Source: Alphaproteobacteria bacterium (GTDB lineage: Bacteria; Pseudomonadota; Alphaproteobacteria; UBA3830). From it: 7,547 nucleotides of DNA. The stretch is taken from assembly GCA_025998595.1 (NCBI GenBank), contig BNWE01000065.1:1-7547 (forward strand). The letters are read 5' to 3'. Shown in pieces: positions 1 through 5,683 of the stretch. The notes below the pieces were generated by a model. The model saw only the letters and a list, made by a program, of their open reading frames with translations. It made no database searches and was not told where the DNA came from. Positions within the stretch are counted from its first letter, which is position 1. Every line of letters begins with the position of its first letter. Both the position numbers and the translations under genes were made by a program.

Positions 1-57
1 TACATAGAAAACCAAAGTGATGGGCCAAATGAATTCAAGGTATGGGACGAAAAGTAG
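1..57 (+). CDS. Possible C-terminal end of an upstream gene (partial)
   Basis: Reading from base 1, frame 1 stays open for 18 codons and stops at TAG 55-57. It encodes YIENQSDGPNEFKVWDEK, a polar, charged tail with normal-looking composition. The other two plus-strand frames stop within the first 20 bases. The stretch is too short to assign to a family, and 18 open codons can occur by chance, so this is only a candidate for the end of a gene that starts before the window. Confidence 0.35.
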   Translation, partial: YIENQSDGPNEFKVWDEK

Positions 58-253
58 GATTTATCCGCATTCAGCGTATCTTCAGATTCTTAGCATACCT
101 CCTGCTTTAGCAGGTCGTAATTGATTCAAAGAAAATCCAATAAGTACACTTTTTTAGAATTAAACAGCCCTGCAGAAAACTGCTCTATATCGGAGATTCT
201 CGTTCCAAGCGATTGCATCATTCTGTTTTTTTATGTAAGCTTTATTAATTTAT

Positions 254-282
254 TTGTTATGAAGAATTTAACGAAATATAAA
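254..282 (+). promoter_or_regulatory. Putative sigma-70 promoter of the MFS gene
   Basis: TTGTTA (254-259, 4 of 6 matches to TTGACA) is followed after 17 bp by TATAAA (277-282, 5 of 6 matches to TATAAT). Transcription would start near 289, giving a leader of about 30 nt that contains the Shine-Dalgarno at 306-311. The region is AT-rich, so chance matches are easy. Spacing and position are right, but there is no independent support. Confidence 0.4.
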
Positions 283-305
283 TTAGTTCCAGCAACTGTG
301 GCATT

Positions 306-311
306 AGGAGG
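306..311 (+). promoter_or_regulatory. Strong Shine-Dalgarno that fixes the GTG start of the MFS gene
   Basis: AGGAGG lies 8 nt before the GTG at 320. This is a full consensus ribosome binding site at good spacing. It decides the start of the transporter, since no ATG lies near this position in the transporter frame. Confidence 0.85.
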
Positions 312-319
312 TATTAAAA

Positions 320-1612
320 GTGGCATTACAAACAGAAGATAATAATGTAAACAAAGCAACTGTTTCGTCGTCGAGCCCTCGCCAAGAGGGCTTTTTTTCT
401 AACATAAAAAGCCTTCCAAAGGGCGTATTCGCCGTTTCACTTTTCGGACTGTTTCTTGGAATGTCCACAACCATGGTCTACAGTCAAATCGGCATGTTTA
501 TGAAAACGGTACTGCATGCTAGCGAACAAAAAATTGCAGTGATTGATGGGCTAGTGGAATTTATTGCGTTTGCTTGTCGGATATTCTCGGGGATTCTCAG
601 CGATTATCTGAGCGACCGAAAAAACATTCTGTTGGCCGGATGTTTGCTGACGTTCTTTGCTCGTCCAATACTTTCACTTGCTTCTTCACCGCTCATGGTT
701 ATTCTTGTTCAGGCTGTGGAAAGATTGGGGAATGGATTTCAGGCAACGCCAAGGGATTCATTGATAGCAGATCTGTCACCGATGGAAAATAGAGGAAAAT
801 CCTATGGTCTGAGCCGTTCACTAAAAACAACCGGAGCATTGATTGGAACTCCACTTGCCATATATATTATGTATCTAACATGCAATAACTATAGGATCGT
901 TTTCTTGTGCTCAGCTATTCCGGTAGTATTAGCCATACTTTGCATTCTAAAGATAAAAACTCCCAAAGGTAACATCGTTGATGGAAAAACACAGAAAAAA
1001 AGCACAAGATTCGAGAACCCACTACAGATGAAATACCTAAAAACGCTTGATAAGTCATTTTGGTGTATTCTGTTGTTTGCCTTCATATTTGAGCTCAGCC
1101 ACTTTTCCGAGACATTGTTTCCAATTTATGCAAAACAACATTTTGGAACAACCTTTGCCGGAGCAGAAAGTATGTGCGTTAGTCTTGGGCAGGTGTTGAT
1201 GGCGTTTCCGATCGGCTTTCTGGCGGATAAGTTCGGTAAAGTCAAACTTATCAGGATTTGCATAGCGTGTATGATTTTGGCCAATATATCATTTGCTTTT
1301 GTTCATTCGAAATTTGGAGTTTTTCTTGGCGCGTTCCTTTGGGGAGGACAAATGTCTGCTATCCAGGGATTATTCCTATCACTAATCAGCGAACGAGTCG
1401 ATATCCATGTTAGAGGAACGGCCATAGGCGCGTACTATGTGGCTCTGGGAACAGCATATCTCTTGGCGTCTGCGATTGCTGGAGGAATCTGGACCGAATT
1501 CGGTGGCGAGTGGGCATTTAAATACAGTCTATGTGTTGCCTGTTTTTCTTTTGGCATATTCGGGTTTTTGTTACCAAAAAAGTACAATGATAGGAATTCG
1601 GAAATGCGCTAA
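320..1612 (+). CDS. MFS family transporter, 12 membrane segments, substrate unknown
   Basis: A 430-residue inner-membrane secondary transporter of the major facilitator superfamily. About 12 hydrophobic segments are visible, roughly at residues 36-58, 72-92, 103-122, 124-142, 166-186, 192-210, 247-268, 283-302, 310-329, 332-352, 365-388 and 399-418. They form two halves joined by a charged cytoplasmic loop (about 211-245). MFS motif A appears after the second helix as GILSDYLSDRK (91-101) and again in the second half as GFLADKFGK (299-307). The block RLGNGFQATPRDSLIADL (135-152) around helices 4-5 is typical of a group of uncharacterised bacterial MFS exporters/permeases. The first 30 residues are polar and Ser-rich, as expected for a cytoplasmic N-tail. 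Translation starts at GTG 320, placed by AGGAGG 8 nt upstream. The gene stands alone: there is no co-directional gene close downstream, and the next gene converges on it. The substrate cannot be read from the sequence. Confidence 0.9.
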   Translation: MALQTEDNNVNKATVSSSSPRQEGFFSNIKSLPKGVFAVSLFGLFLGMSTTMVYSQIGMFMKTVLHASEQKIAVIDGLVEFIAFACRIFSGILSDYLSDRKNILLAGCLLTFFARPILSLASSPLMVILVQAVERLGNGFQATPRDSLIADLSPMENRGKSYGLSRSLKTTGALIGTPLAIYIMYLTCNNYRIVFLCSAIPVVLAILCILKIKTPKGNIVDGKTQKKSTRFENPLQMKYLKTLDKSFWCILLFAFIFELSHFSETLFPIYAKQHFGTTFAGAESMCVSLGQVLMAFPIGFLADKFGKVKLIRICIACMILANISFAFVHSKFGVFLGAFLWGGQMSAIQGLFLSLISERVDIHVRGTAIGAYYVALGTAYLLASAIAGGIWTEFGGEWAFKYSLCVACFSFGIFGFLLPKKYNDRNSEMR

Positions 1613-1620
1613 TTCAGTTC

Positions 1621-1637
1621 GAATGACATTGTCATTC
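1621..1637. repeat. 17-bp near-perfect palindrome just after the MFS stop
   Basis: GAATGACA (1621-1628) and TGTCATTC (1630-1637) are exact reverse complements separated by one base. It starts 8 nt after the TAA of the MFS gene. As RNA it would form about six pairs with a 5-nt loop. It has no T-run after it, so it could be an mRNA 3'-end stabilising hairpin, a protein-binding palindrome, or part of a dispersed repeat. GAATGACA and its complement often end short intergenic repeats in proteobacteria (family knowledge, not tested here). Confidence 0.6.
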
Positions 1638-1710
1638 ATCGTGAAAAGTTGAACTGTATTCATATGCCTCTCTACAATGCCATGCATTCTTTGGGCGAAG
1701 GTAGGTTTGG

Positions 1711-1790
1711 CATTCTTGCAAACGCAGTATGGCGAGAATCTAGTGTTTTTAAGAATTTCCTGGATTCTCGCTGTGGCGATTGCAAGGATG
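1711..1790. repeat. Long imperfect inverted repeat (large hairpin)
   Basis: The left arm (1711-1743) and the right arm (1760-1790) are near reverse complements. GCGAGAATCTAG (1732-1743) faces CTGGATTCTCGC (1760-1771) with a single mismatch that would be G-U in RNA. CATTCTTGCAA (1711-1721) faces TTGCAAGGATG (1780-1790) with one mismatch that is again a wobble. The middle of the arms, about 8-10 nt, pairs poorly. The loop is the 16-nt AT-rich stretch 1744-1759. Two well-paired blocks in matching order make chance unlikely. It resembles the intergenic repetitive palindromic elements common in proteobacterial genomes, whose arms often contain CTGGATTC; whether this genome has other copies cannot be seen here. 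Confidence 0.65.
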
Positions 1791-1853
1791 GTACGAACAA
1801 CGAAAGAGCGCTATTCTATGACTCTTTTGAGTTGAGAATATAGGTTTTTAGAA

Positions 1854-1948
1854 CTGGATTCCTACGGTGCTTGCAACACATGCGCTATTCGGTAAACGCC
1901 AGTGGTGCAACCACTCATTCAGAGGCCCGAAGGGCCGTAGGAATCCAG
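1854..1948. repeat. 14-bp perfect inverted repeat enclosing nested hairpins
   Basis: CTGGATTCCTACGG (1854-1867) and CCGTAGGAATCCAG (1935-1948) are exact reverse complements flanking 67 nt. Inside are two more stems: AGTGGT/ACCACT (1901-1906 with 1910-1915, loop GCA) and GGCCC/GGGCC (1924-1928 with 1932-1936, loop GAA). The latter shares two bases with the outer right arm, so the two stems partly compete. The outer arm shares CTGGATTC with the right arm of the hairpin at 1711-1790. The result is a structured element of about 95 nt that could be a repeat-family member, a small structured RNA, or the processed 3' end of a convergent transcript. The sequence alone does not choose among these. Confidence 0.65.
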
Positions 1949-2005
1949 GAAAAAAGAAATTTCAACTTCTCAGTTTAATTGGGTATAGAACGGTTTTAGG
2001 AACTG

Positions 2006-5000
2006 TTACTTAGTTTTAGGAACAAATGCTTTGTCATAGTAAGGCCTGAAATTGTAATCAAAGTTCATCTTTAGGATTTGCTTGAAAATATCTCGAGCTT
2101 GTTCAAATTGCTCACTTTTACTAACGACTTGACGACCTGAAATTATTGAGATCACATCATTCATATTTGCTGTTTCATCAGGATCTGGAACCTTCTTTTT
2201 TCCATCGCTGCTAAATTCAGCTTTTAAGCCACCGAACCCTGAAACGGAACCATTGCTTACGACTGCAGCATTAGCGCCGTGGCCTGCACCTGCACCTCCG
2301 AATGCAGCGGCAGCGTTAGAACGATTAACAGCATTAACAGTACTTTCTTCGTCAACTTTTTCCTTGCTCAATTCTTTACATGCCTCAAGAAATTCTTTCA
2401 TAAGATTCGTCCATTCTGTTTTTTTATCCCCTTGTGTTTCAAGATTATCCAAAACCTCATTGTAGAGAGTCTGTAACTCAAATGCCGCCTTTGAGTTTTC
2501 TTCGGCTATATTTCTAAACAACTTGAATAGTAGCGCGGATTGTTCAGCAAATAAGCCCTCAATGGCAGTACTTTCTTCACATCCACTGTCACATGTTCCC
2601 AACGAGAGTACATTATATTTTGAAACCATATAATGAATGCTATTTGAACCTATGGCCTTAACCACATCACCAATACTGAATGCTCCAGCTAAACCAGCTA
2701 ACGGTACTTTTAGGCCAGCATTTAAGTTCATAGAACTTTGTATTGCAAAGTAGTCCATATTCCAAAGAGATTCTTTTACTTTCTCTATTTCTATTACTTT
2801 TCTTCTGGGTAATGGTAGTGGAATAATTTTTTTATAATCAGCAGAAGGTTCTAGGCGTTTCCATTGAAACTGGAATTCTGATCTGCCTTCTATTTCGAAC
2901 TCAACTCCAACCGTCTTACCTATATTTTCAGCGGTGGTACCTACAGTCGAGGCGGCGGCATTACCAGTAACTGAAGTTACTGTTGAAGCGTTTGTAGCTG
3001 CCGTGCCCGTTAATGTTGCTCCCGCTCCTCCCAAATTAGTAGCCATAGCAATTCTTTTACCTATTCCAGTTGCTAATCCGATAACATCTACTGCCGCATA
3101 TTTTTTGACATTGGCATCTAAGCCCTTAGTAATATCGCTGACGTTAGAGCAGAACCCTTTTACTGCCTTAGCTGTATCTTCTACCATTACTTTTTTTTGA
3201 GACAACTTGTCCACTGCGCCACAGAGCAAGTATTTTAACGCTTTCATGCCAATTATGCCAACAGTAGCGAGTGGAAGACCGAATTTCAGTATAAAGTATG
3301 TTCCATTATCTTCCTTAATTGGGCTTCCTTTCATTGTTCTTGCCGTAAAATCAACGTTTGTTTTTCCAAGTGCAGGCAAAGTTAGAGCAATTGTACCATT
3401 GAGAGTGTTGATTTTTGCTTCTGCATTTAATTCGCTTGTTCCGGATTTTTTAAGCTCGCAAAACTTATTCAACCTACATAAGTATTCGTAGATCTTTTTG
3501 CGCATTGTATTATGTTCGGGACCTGAATATTTTTTCATGACTTTTACTGCAGCAAGAAGAAATGATTTCAAGAATGCTCCCTCCTCTCCTGGTTTGCCAC
3601 GGAAATCTTTCGGAACCCAGAATCTATCAACTTTTTTTCTGTGTGCGGCTTCTTCTTCCTTGCTCTTTGTGCCAGTGAATTCTGCTGACGCGGTTACCTG
3701 ATTGCATAATCTATTATTATAATTCTGTAGATCTCCAATCAATTGCTGAAAAAGAAGGTACTCAGATGACTGTTCCGTTTTTATGCCTTTTTCCTTGATT
3801 TCTTTTTTTTGTTCTTCGATTGAATTTTTTAAATGTTTATCAAAGTGTTGACCGATTATTTCTATGAATTTTTTTTCATCAAGCCCATTAATTAAAGAAC
3901 AATTGCTGTCTATCATGGATAATAAAGGGTTATCCTTGATGTATGTTCTGGATTCATGCGACGCTTTCGTCTTAACATCTACTTCTACAGCGGGAACGGT
4001 TAGATTTGCGTCGACTTCTACTTTTCCAGCAATTCCGCTTGTTCTGTCCATCGACTTAGACCTGGTTATGTCCACCCATTTCAGGACTACATTTGTATCA
4101 AGCGACTTGGTCATAACAAGATATGCTTCAAAACGTATCATGTTTGCCAATGCCTCCGCTTCTGCATCCTGCATTGACTTTCTTTCTTCCATGGCGTTTT
4201 TCCCATCCGGCGTTTTGTCCTCCAAGCATGACATGCCTCTTTTTTGAATTTCAGAAAGGTTACCAAAATTGTATGAATCTATTAGTGATTCCAATGAATA
4301 ATGTAGTTCCTGCGCTGTTTTTTCAATTCCACCTTTTGCAGAAATTTTCAGCAAGCCAGGTAGTGAAAAACTAATTCCTACTTCTCCACCGCTTGCCTCT
4401 CCAATAGTAAAAAATGAGTTGGGCGCAAATCCCTGGGAAGAGCTGCTATGATATGCAGTTGTATCTGCAGATAATCCAGTGGCAAAAGGCAGAGGTACAC
4501 TGACGGATAGTTCCGCAGAATGGCTTTGGACTTTTCCCTGTATCTTTTCGAGCTTTGTTCTCACCTGTGAAAACAACGATCTTGTGGTATATCTAACCCA
4601 ACATAAGTTAAGGAATCTCTTGATGTTATCCATAAAAACAACAAAAGCTTCATCTTTATTTAGCGAGCTATCTTTTTCTACGATATCTCTAGTGGTATTA
4701 ATTGTTTTTAGAGCAAGCTGCCATTGGTCGGAAAAATCTTTATCATCGAAACTCAAGCATTTAAAATTCTTTAGTTTTTCGAACGAACCCTTCGCTTCTT
4801 CGAGACATTTCTTCAGTTTTTTATTCTTTTGTATTCTTTCTGCAACTGGCTTGATGTTGTTCGCTACGGCGCCGCTTAGCAGGTTACTTAAGGCAGTTTC
4901 GAGTAGCGTTGGTAGATTGACGCTATCAAATAAATCTAATCTCACTAAAGCTCTGTGCGAATCGTTTCTAAAATCTCCAATCGTATCTCTTGTAACGCAA

Positions 5001-5251
5001 AGTGATTTCTCTGTTATCAGTTTCAGTGTGTTTATGCTCGGTATTGCGCTGTTGCCTGACTCATCGAGTATTTTTTTTTGTTCTTCCAGCACAGACAAAT
5101 GTTCTTTGTCAGGGGCTTCGGCGCCAAACTCTTCTGCCATATCTGCGGCCAACTCTTTGCCGGTTTTCGTTGAAATGTCCTGGCCATAGGCATCAAAACA
5201 GAATGCTAACAAAAACGCGAATATAGAAAATGATGTGATTTTTCTCTTCAT
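2006..5251 (-). CDS. Large exported protein of unknown family (1081 aa)
   Basis: I do not recognise the family. Residues 1-23 form a Sec signal peptide: basic MKRK, a hydrophobic core about 8-18, and likely cleavage after AYG near residue 23. The rest is mostly Lys/Glu-rich helix, with strand-rich islands centred on Leu/Val-Pro at about 247-256, 292-301, 414-422, 618-628 and 843-853. Mature cysteines number 14 (85, 149, 165, 217, 342, 451, 516, 592, 598, 677, 701, 887, 891, 958), compatible with disulfides outside the cytoplasm. Residues 652-680 are hydrophobic and could be a membrane segment or buried helix. Ala/Gly/Thr/Asn-rich linkers lie at about 738-775 and 978-1008. I prefer ATG 5251 over the TTG at 5275, because AAGGATGGA precedes it at good spacing and the signal peptide then starts cleanly. 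Cys18 is not in a good lipobox (LAFC). It is a single-gene unit, convergent with the MFS gene. An envelope, surface or secreted-effector role is inference. Confidence 0.85.
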   Translation of the reverse strand: MKRKITSFSIFAFLLAFCFDAYGQDISTKTGKELAADMAEEFGAEAPDKEHLSVLEEQKKILDESGNSAIPSINTLKLITEKSLCVTRDTIGDFRNDSHRALVRLDLFDSVNLPTLLETALSNLLSGAVANNIKPVAERIQKNKKLKKCLEEAKGSFEKLKNFKCLSFDDKDFSDQWQLALKTINTTRDIVEKDSSLNKDEAFVVFMDNIKRFLNLCWVRYTTRSLFSQVRTKLEKIQGKVQSHSAELSVSVPLPFATGLSADTTAYHSSSSQGFAPNSFFTIGEASGGEVGISFSLPGLLKISAKGGIEKTAQELHYSLESLIDSYNFGNLSEIQKRGMSCLEDKTPDGKNAMEERKSMQDAEAEALANMIRFEAYLVMTKSLDTNVVLKWVDITRSKSMDRTSGIAGKVEVDANLTVPAVEVDVKTKASHESRTYIKDNPLLSMIDSNCSLINGLDEKKFIEIIGQHFDKHLKNSIEEQKKEIKEKGIKTEQSSEYLLFQQLIGDLQNYNNRLCNQVTASAEFTGTKSKEEEAAHRKKVDRFWVPKDFRGKPGEEGAFLKSFLLAAVKVMKKYSGPEHNTMRKKIYEYLCRLNKFCELKKSGTSELNAEAKINTLNGTIALTLPALGKTNVDFTARTMKGSPIKEDNGTYFILKFGLPLATVGIIGMKALKYLLCGAVDKLSQKKVMVEDTAKAVKGFCSNVSDITKGLDANVKKYAAVDVIGLATGIGKRIAMATNLGGAGATLTGTAATNASTVTSVTGNAAASTVGTTAENIGKTVGVEFEIEGRSEFQFQWKRLEPSADYKKIIPLPLPRRKVIEIEKVKESLWNMDYFAIQSSMNLNAGLKVPLAGLAGAFSIGDVVKAIGSNSIHYMVSKYNVLSLGTCDSGCEESTAIEGLFAEQSALLFKLFRNIAEENSKAAFELQTLYNEVLDNLETQGDKKTEWTNLMKEFLEACKELSKEKVDEESTVNAVNRSNAAAAFGGAGAGHGANAAVVSNGSVSGFGGLKAEFSSDGKKKVPDPDETANMNDVISIISGRQVVSKSEQFEQARDIFKQILKMNFDYNFRPYYDKAFVPKTK

Positions 5252-5257
5252 AACGAT

Positions 5258-5266
5258 TCCATCCTT
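5258..5266 (-). promoter_or_regulatory. Ribosome binding site choosing ATG 5251 of the large secreted protein
   Basis: On the minus strand AAGGATGGA ends 6 nt before ATG 5251; its AAGGA core is 10 nt away. If translation began at the upstream TTG (5275), this purine block would lie inside the coding sequence and eight polar residues would precede the signal peptide. The ATG start is therefore preferred. Confidence 0.65.
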
Positions 5267-5323
5267 TTGTGTCAACTATCATATATGAAGAATATCAAGC
5301 GTTTGTTAAAAAAAAGTAAAAAA

Positions 5324-5368
5324 TCACAAAAATCACAAAAATCACAAAAATCACAAAAATCACAAAAA
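5324..5368. repeat. Tandem repeat, five exact copies of TCACAAAAA
   Basis: Five perfect head-to-tail copies of a 9-bp unit fill 5324-5368 (5324-5332, 5333-5341, 5342-5350, 5351-5359, 5360-5368). A diverged A-rich stretch with AGTAAAAAA lies just before. The array is 73-117 nt upstream of the start of the large secreted-protein gene. Read on that gene's strand it is TTTTTGTGA repeated, in the probable leader or promoter. A-tracts spaced every 9 bp may bend the DNA. A plus-strand frame from ATG 5285 to 5476 reads Lys-Ser-Gln repeats through it, but it has no Shine-Dalgarno and is not called as a gene. The exact copies imply recent expansion, so copy number could vary between strains. Confidence 0.95.
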
Positions 5369-5373
5369 TTATA
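5368..5373 (-). promoter_or_regulatory. Perfect -10 hexamer, candidate promoter of the large secreted protein
   Basis: On the minus strand TATAAT lies at 5373-5368, abutting the 9-bp repeat array and sharing one base with it. No good -35 box is found 16-18 bp upstream (the region reads like CAGGAT). Transcription would start near 5361, within the repeats, giving a leader of about 110 nt. A TTGACA also occurs on this strand at 5275-5270, but its -10 would overlap the start codon, so it is less likely to drive this gene. Confidence 0.35.
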
Positions 5374-5548
5374 TAGCTCTCTAGAAAAAAATCCTGAGGC
5401 AGTGAGAATTCATATAGAATCTATTGAAGTATTAACTTTTTTGTGTTTTTATACGAAAGTATCTCGTGGTAAATGAGGGACACGTATCAATTCGCATGCA
5501 TCTGTCTTGACGTTTTACCATGAAATGTAGTAAAAGGATCCGTGTGGA

Positions 5549-5557
5549 TGCTATAGT
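5549..5557 (+). promoter_or_regulatory. Extended -10 promoter for tRNA-His and sspB
   Basis: TGCTATAGT (5549-5557) has the TGn extension followed by TATAGT, 5 of 6 matches to TATAAT. The -35 region is poor, as is common for extended -10 promoters. A start near 5564 would give a leader of about 19 nt before the tRNA, to be removed by RNase P. A 6-bp inverted pair TTTTAC (5513-5518) / GTAAAA (5530-5535) lies just upstream and could be a binding site, but it is short. Confidence 0.5.
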
Positions 5558-5582
5558 GGTTTGGTGTTTGCGATCTTTTTAT

Positions 5583-5660
5583 GGCGGGTGTAGCTCAGTT
5601 GGTTAGAGCGCCAGATTGTGGCTCTGGAGGTCGTCGGTTCGATTCCGATCACTCGCCCCA
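5583..5660 (+). tRNA. tRNA-His (anticodon GTG)
   Basis: A complete cloverleaf is visible. The acceptor GCGGGTG (5584-5590) pairs with CACTCGC (with one G-U), the D-arm is GCTC...GAGC, the anticodon stem is CCAGA/TCTGG with loop TTGTGGC (anticodon GTG), and the T-arm is GTCGG-TTCGATT-CCGAT. CCA is encoded (5658-5660). Base 5583 is G and the discriminator at 5657 is C, so the histidine-specific G-1:C73 pair can form, with G-1 supplied by the gene. This is the standard bacterial identity element recognised by histidyl-tRNA synthetase. Many Rhizobiales/Rhodobacterales/Caulobacterales lack it, so its presence points to another alphaproteobacterial lineage. The sspB start is 23 nt downstream, so the tRNA is probably cut from a tRNA-mRNA precursor. 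Confidence 0.97.
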
Positions 5661-5683
5661 CGCAGTTCGTTTTGGAGATGGTT

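Larger units (their letters stand above)
1613..2005. other. Gene-free repeat-rich interval between two convergent genes
   Basis: This 393-base gap between the stops of the MFS gene and the large secreted-protein gene has no ORF with credible features. A 64-codon frame at 1649-1843 lacks a Shine-Dalgarno and runs straight through the palindromes. Instead the interval holds three separate inverted repeats, annotated individually. An outer imperfect pair, TGAAAAGTTGAA (1642-1653) and TTCAACTTCTCA (1961-1972; 11 of 12 complementary), encloses most of them. None of the stems is followed by a clear T-tract, so I do not call a Rho-independent terminator here. Confidence 0.6.

Noticed and set aside
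101..114. CCTGC-TTTA-GCAGG hairpin as a Rho-independent terminator
   Set aside because: The stem has five pairs and there is no T-run on either strand after it.
121..342. 73-codon ORF before the MFS gene
   Set aside because: It starts at TTG with no ribosome binding site, contains the predicted MFS promoter and Shine-Dalgarno, and overlaps the well-supported GTG start.
1649..1843. 64-codon ORF in the repeat-rich gap
   Set aside because: It runs through the arms of a long inverted repeat and has no ribosome binding site.
1951..1975. Terminator of the large minus-strand gene
   Set aside because: A run of six T occurs on that strand (after AGAAGTTGAAATTTC), but the stem before it is only about four to five weak A-T-rich pairs.
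3864..4247. 127-codon plus-strand ORF, with several others at 2253-3701
   Set aside because: All are antisense shadows of the same large gene, rich in Ser/Thr/Pro/Val as expected from its complement, and none has a ribosome binding site or recognisable domain.
4479..5189. 236-codon plus-strand ORF
   Set aside because: It is antisense to the N-terminal part of the large secreted-protein gene. It has a Ser/Phe/Leu-rich composition typical of the reverse complement of Lys/Glu-rich coding DNA, with no Shine-Dalgarno and no motifs.
5194..5205. Lipoprotein signal in the large secreted protein
   Set aside because: The residues before Cys18 are LAF, a poor lipobox because of Phe at -1, and a normal signal-peptidase I site follows at about residue 23.
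5285..5476. 63-codon plus-strand ORF with Lys-Ser-Gln repeats
   Set aside because: The repeats come simply from translating a 9-bp tandem array. There is no Shine-Dalgarno and the remaining sequence shows no protein-like conservation signal I can point to.
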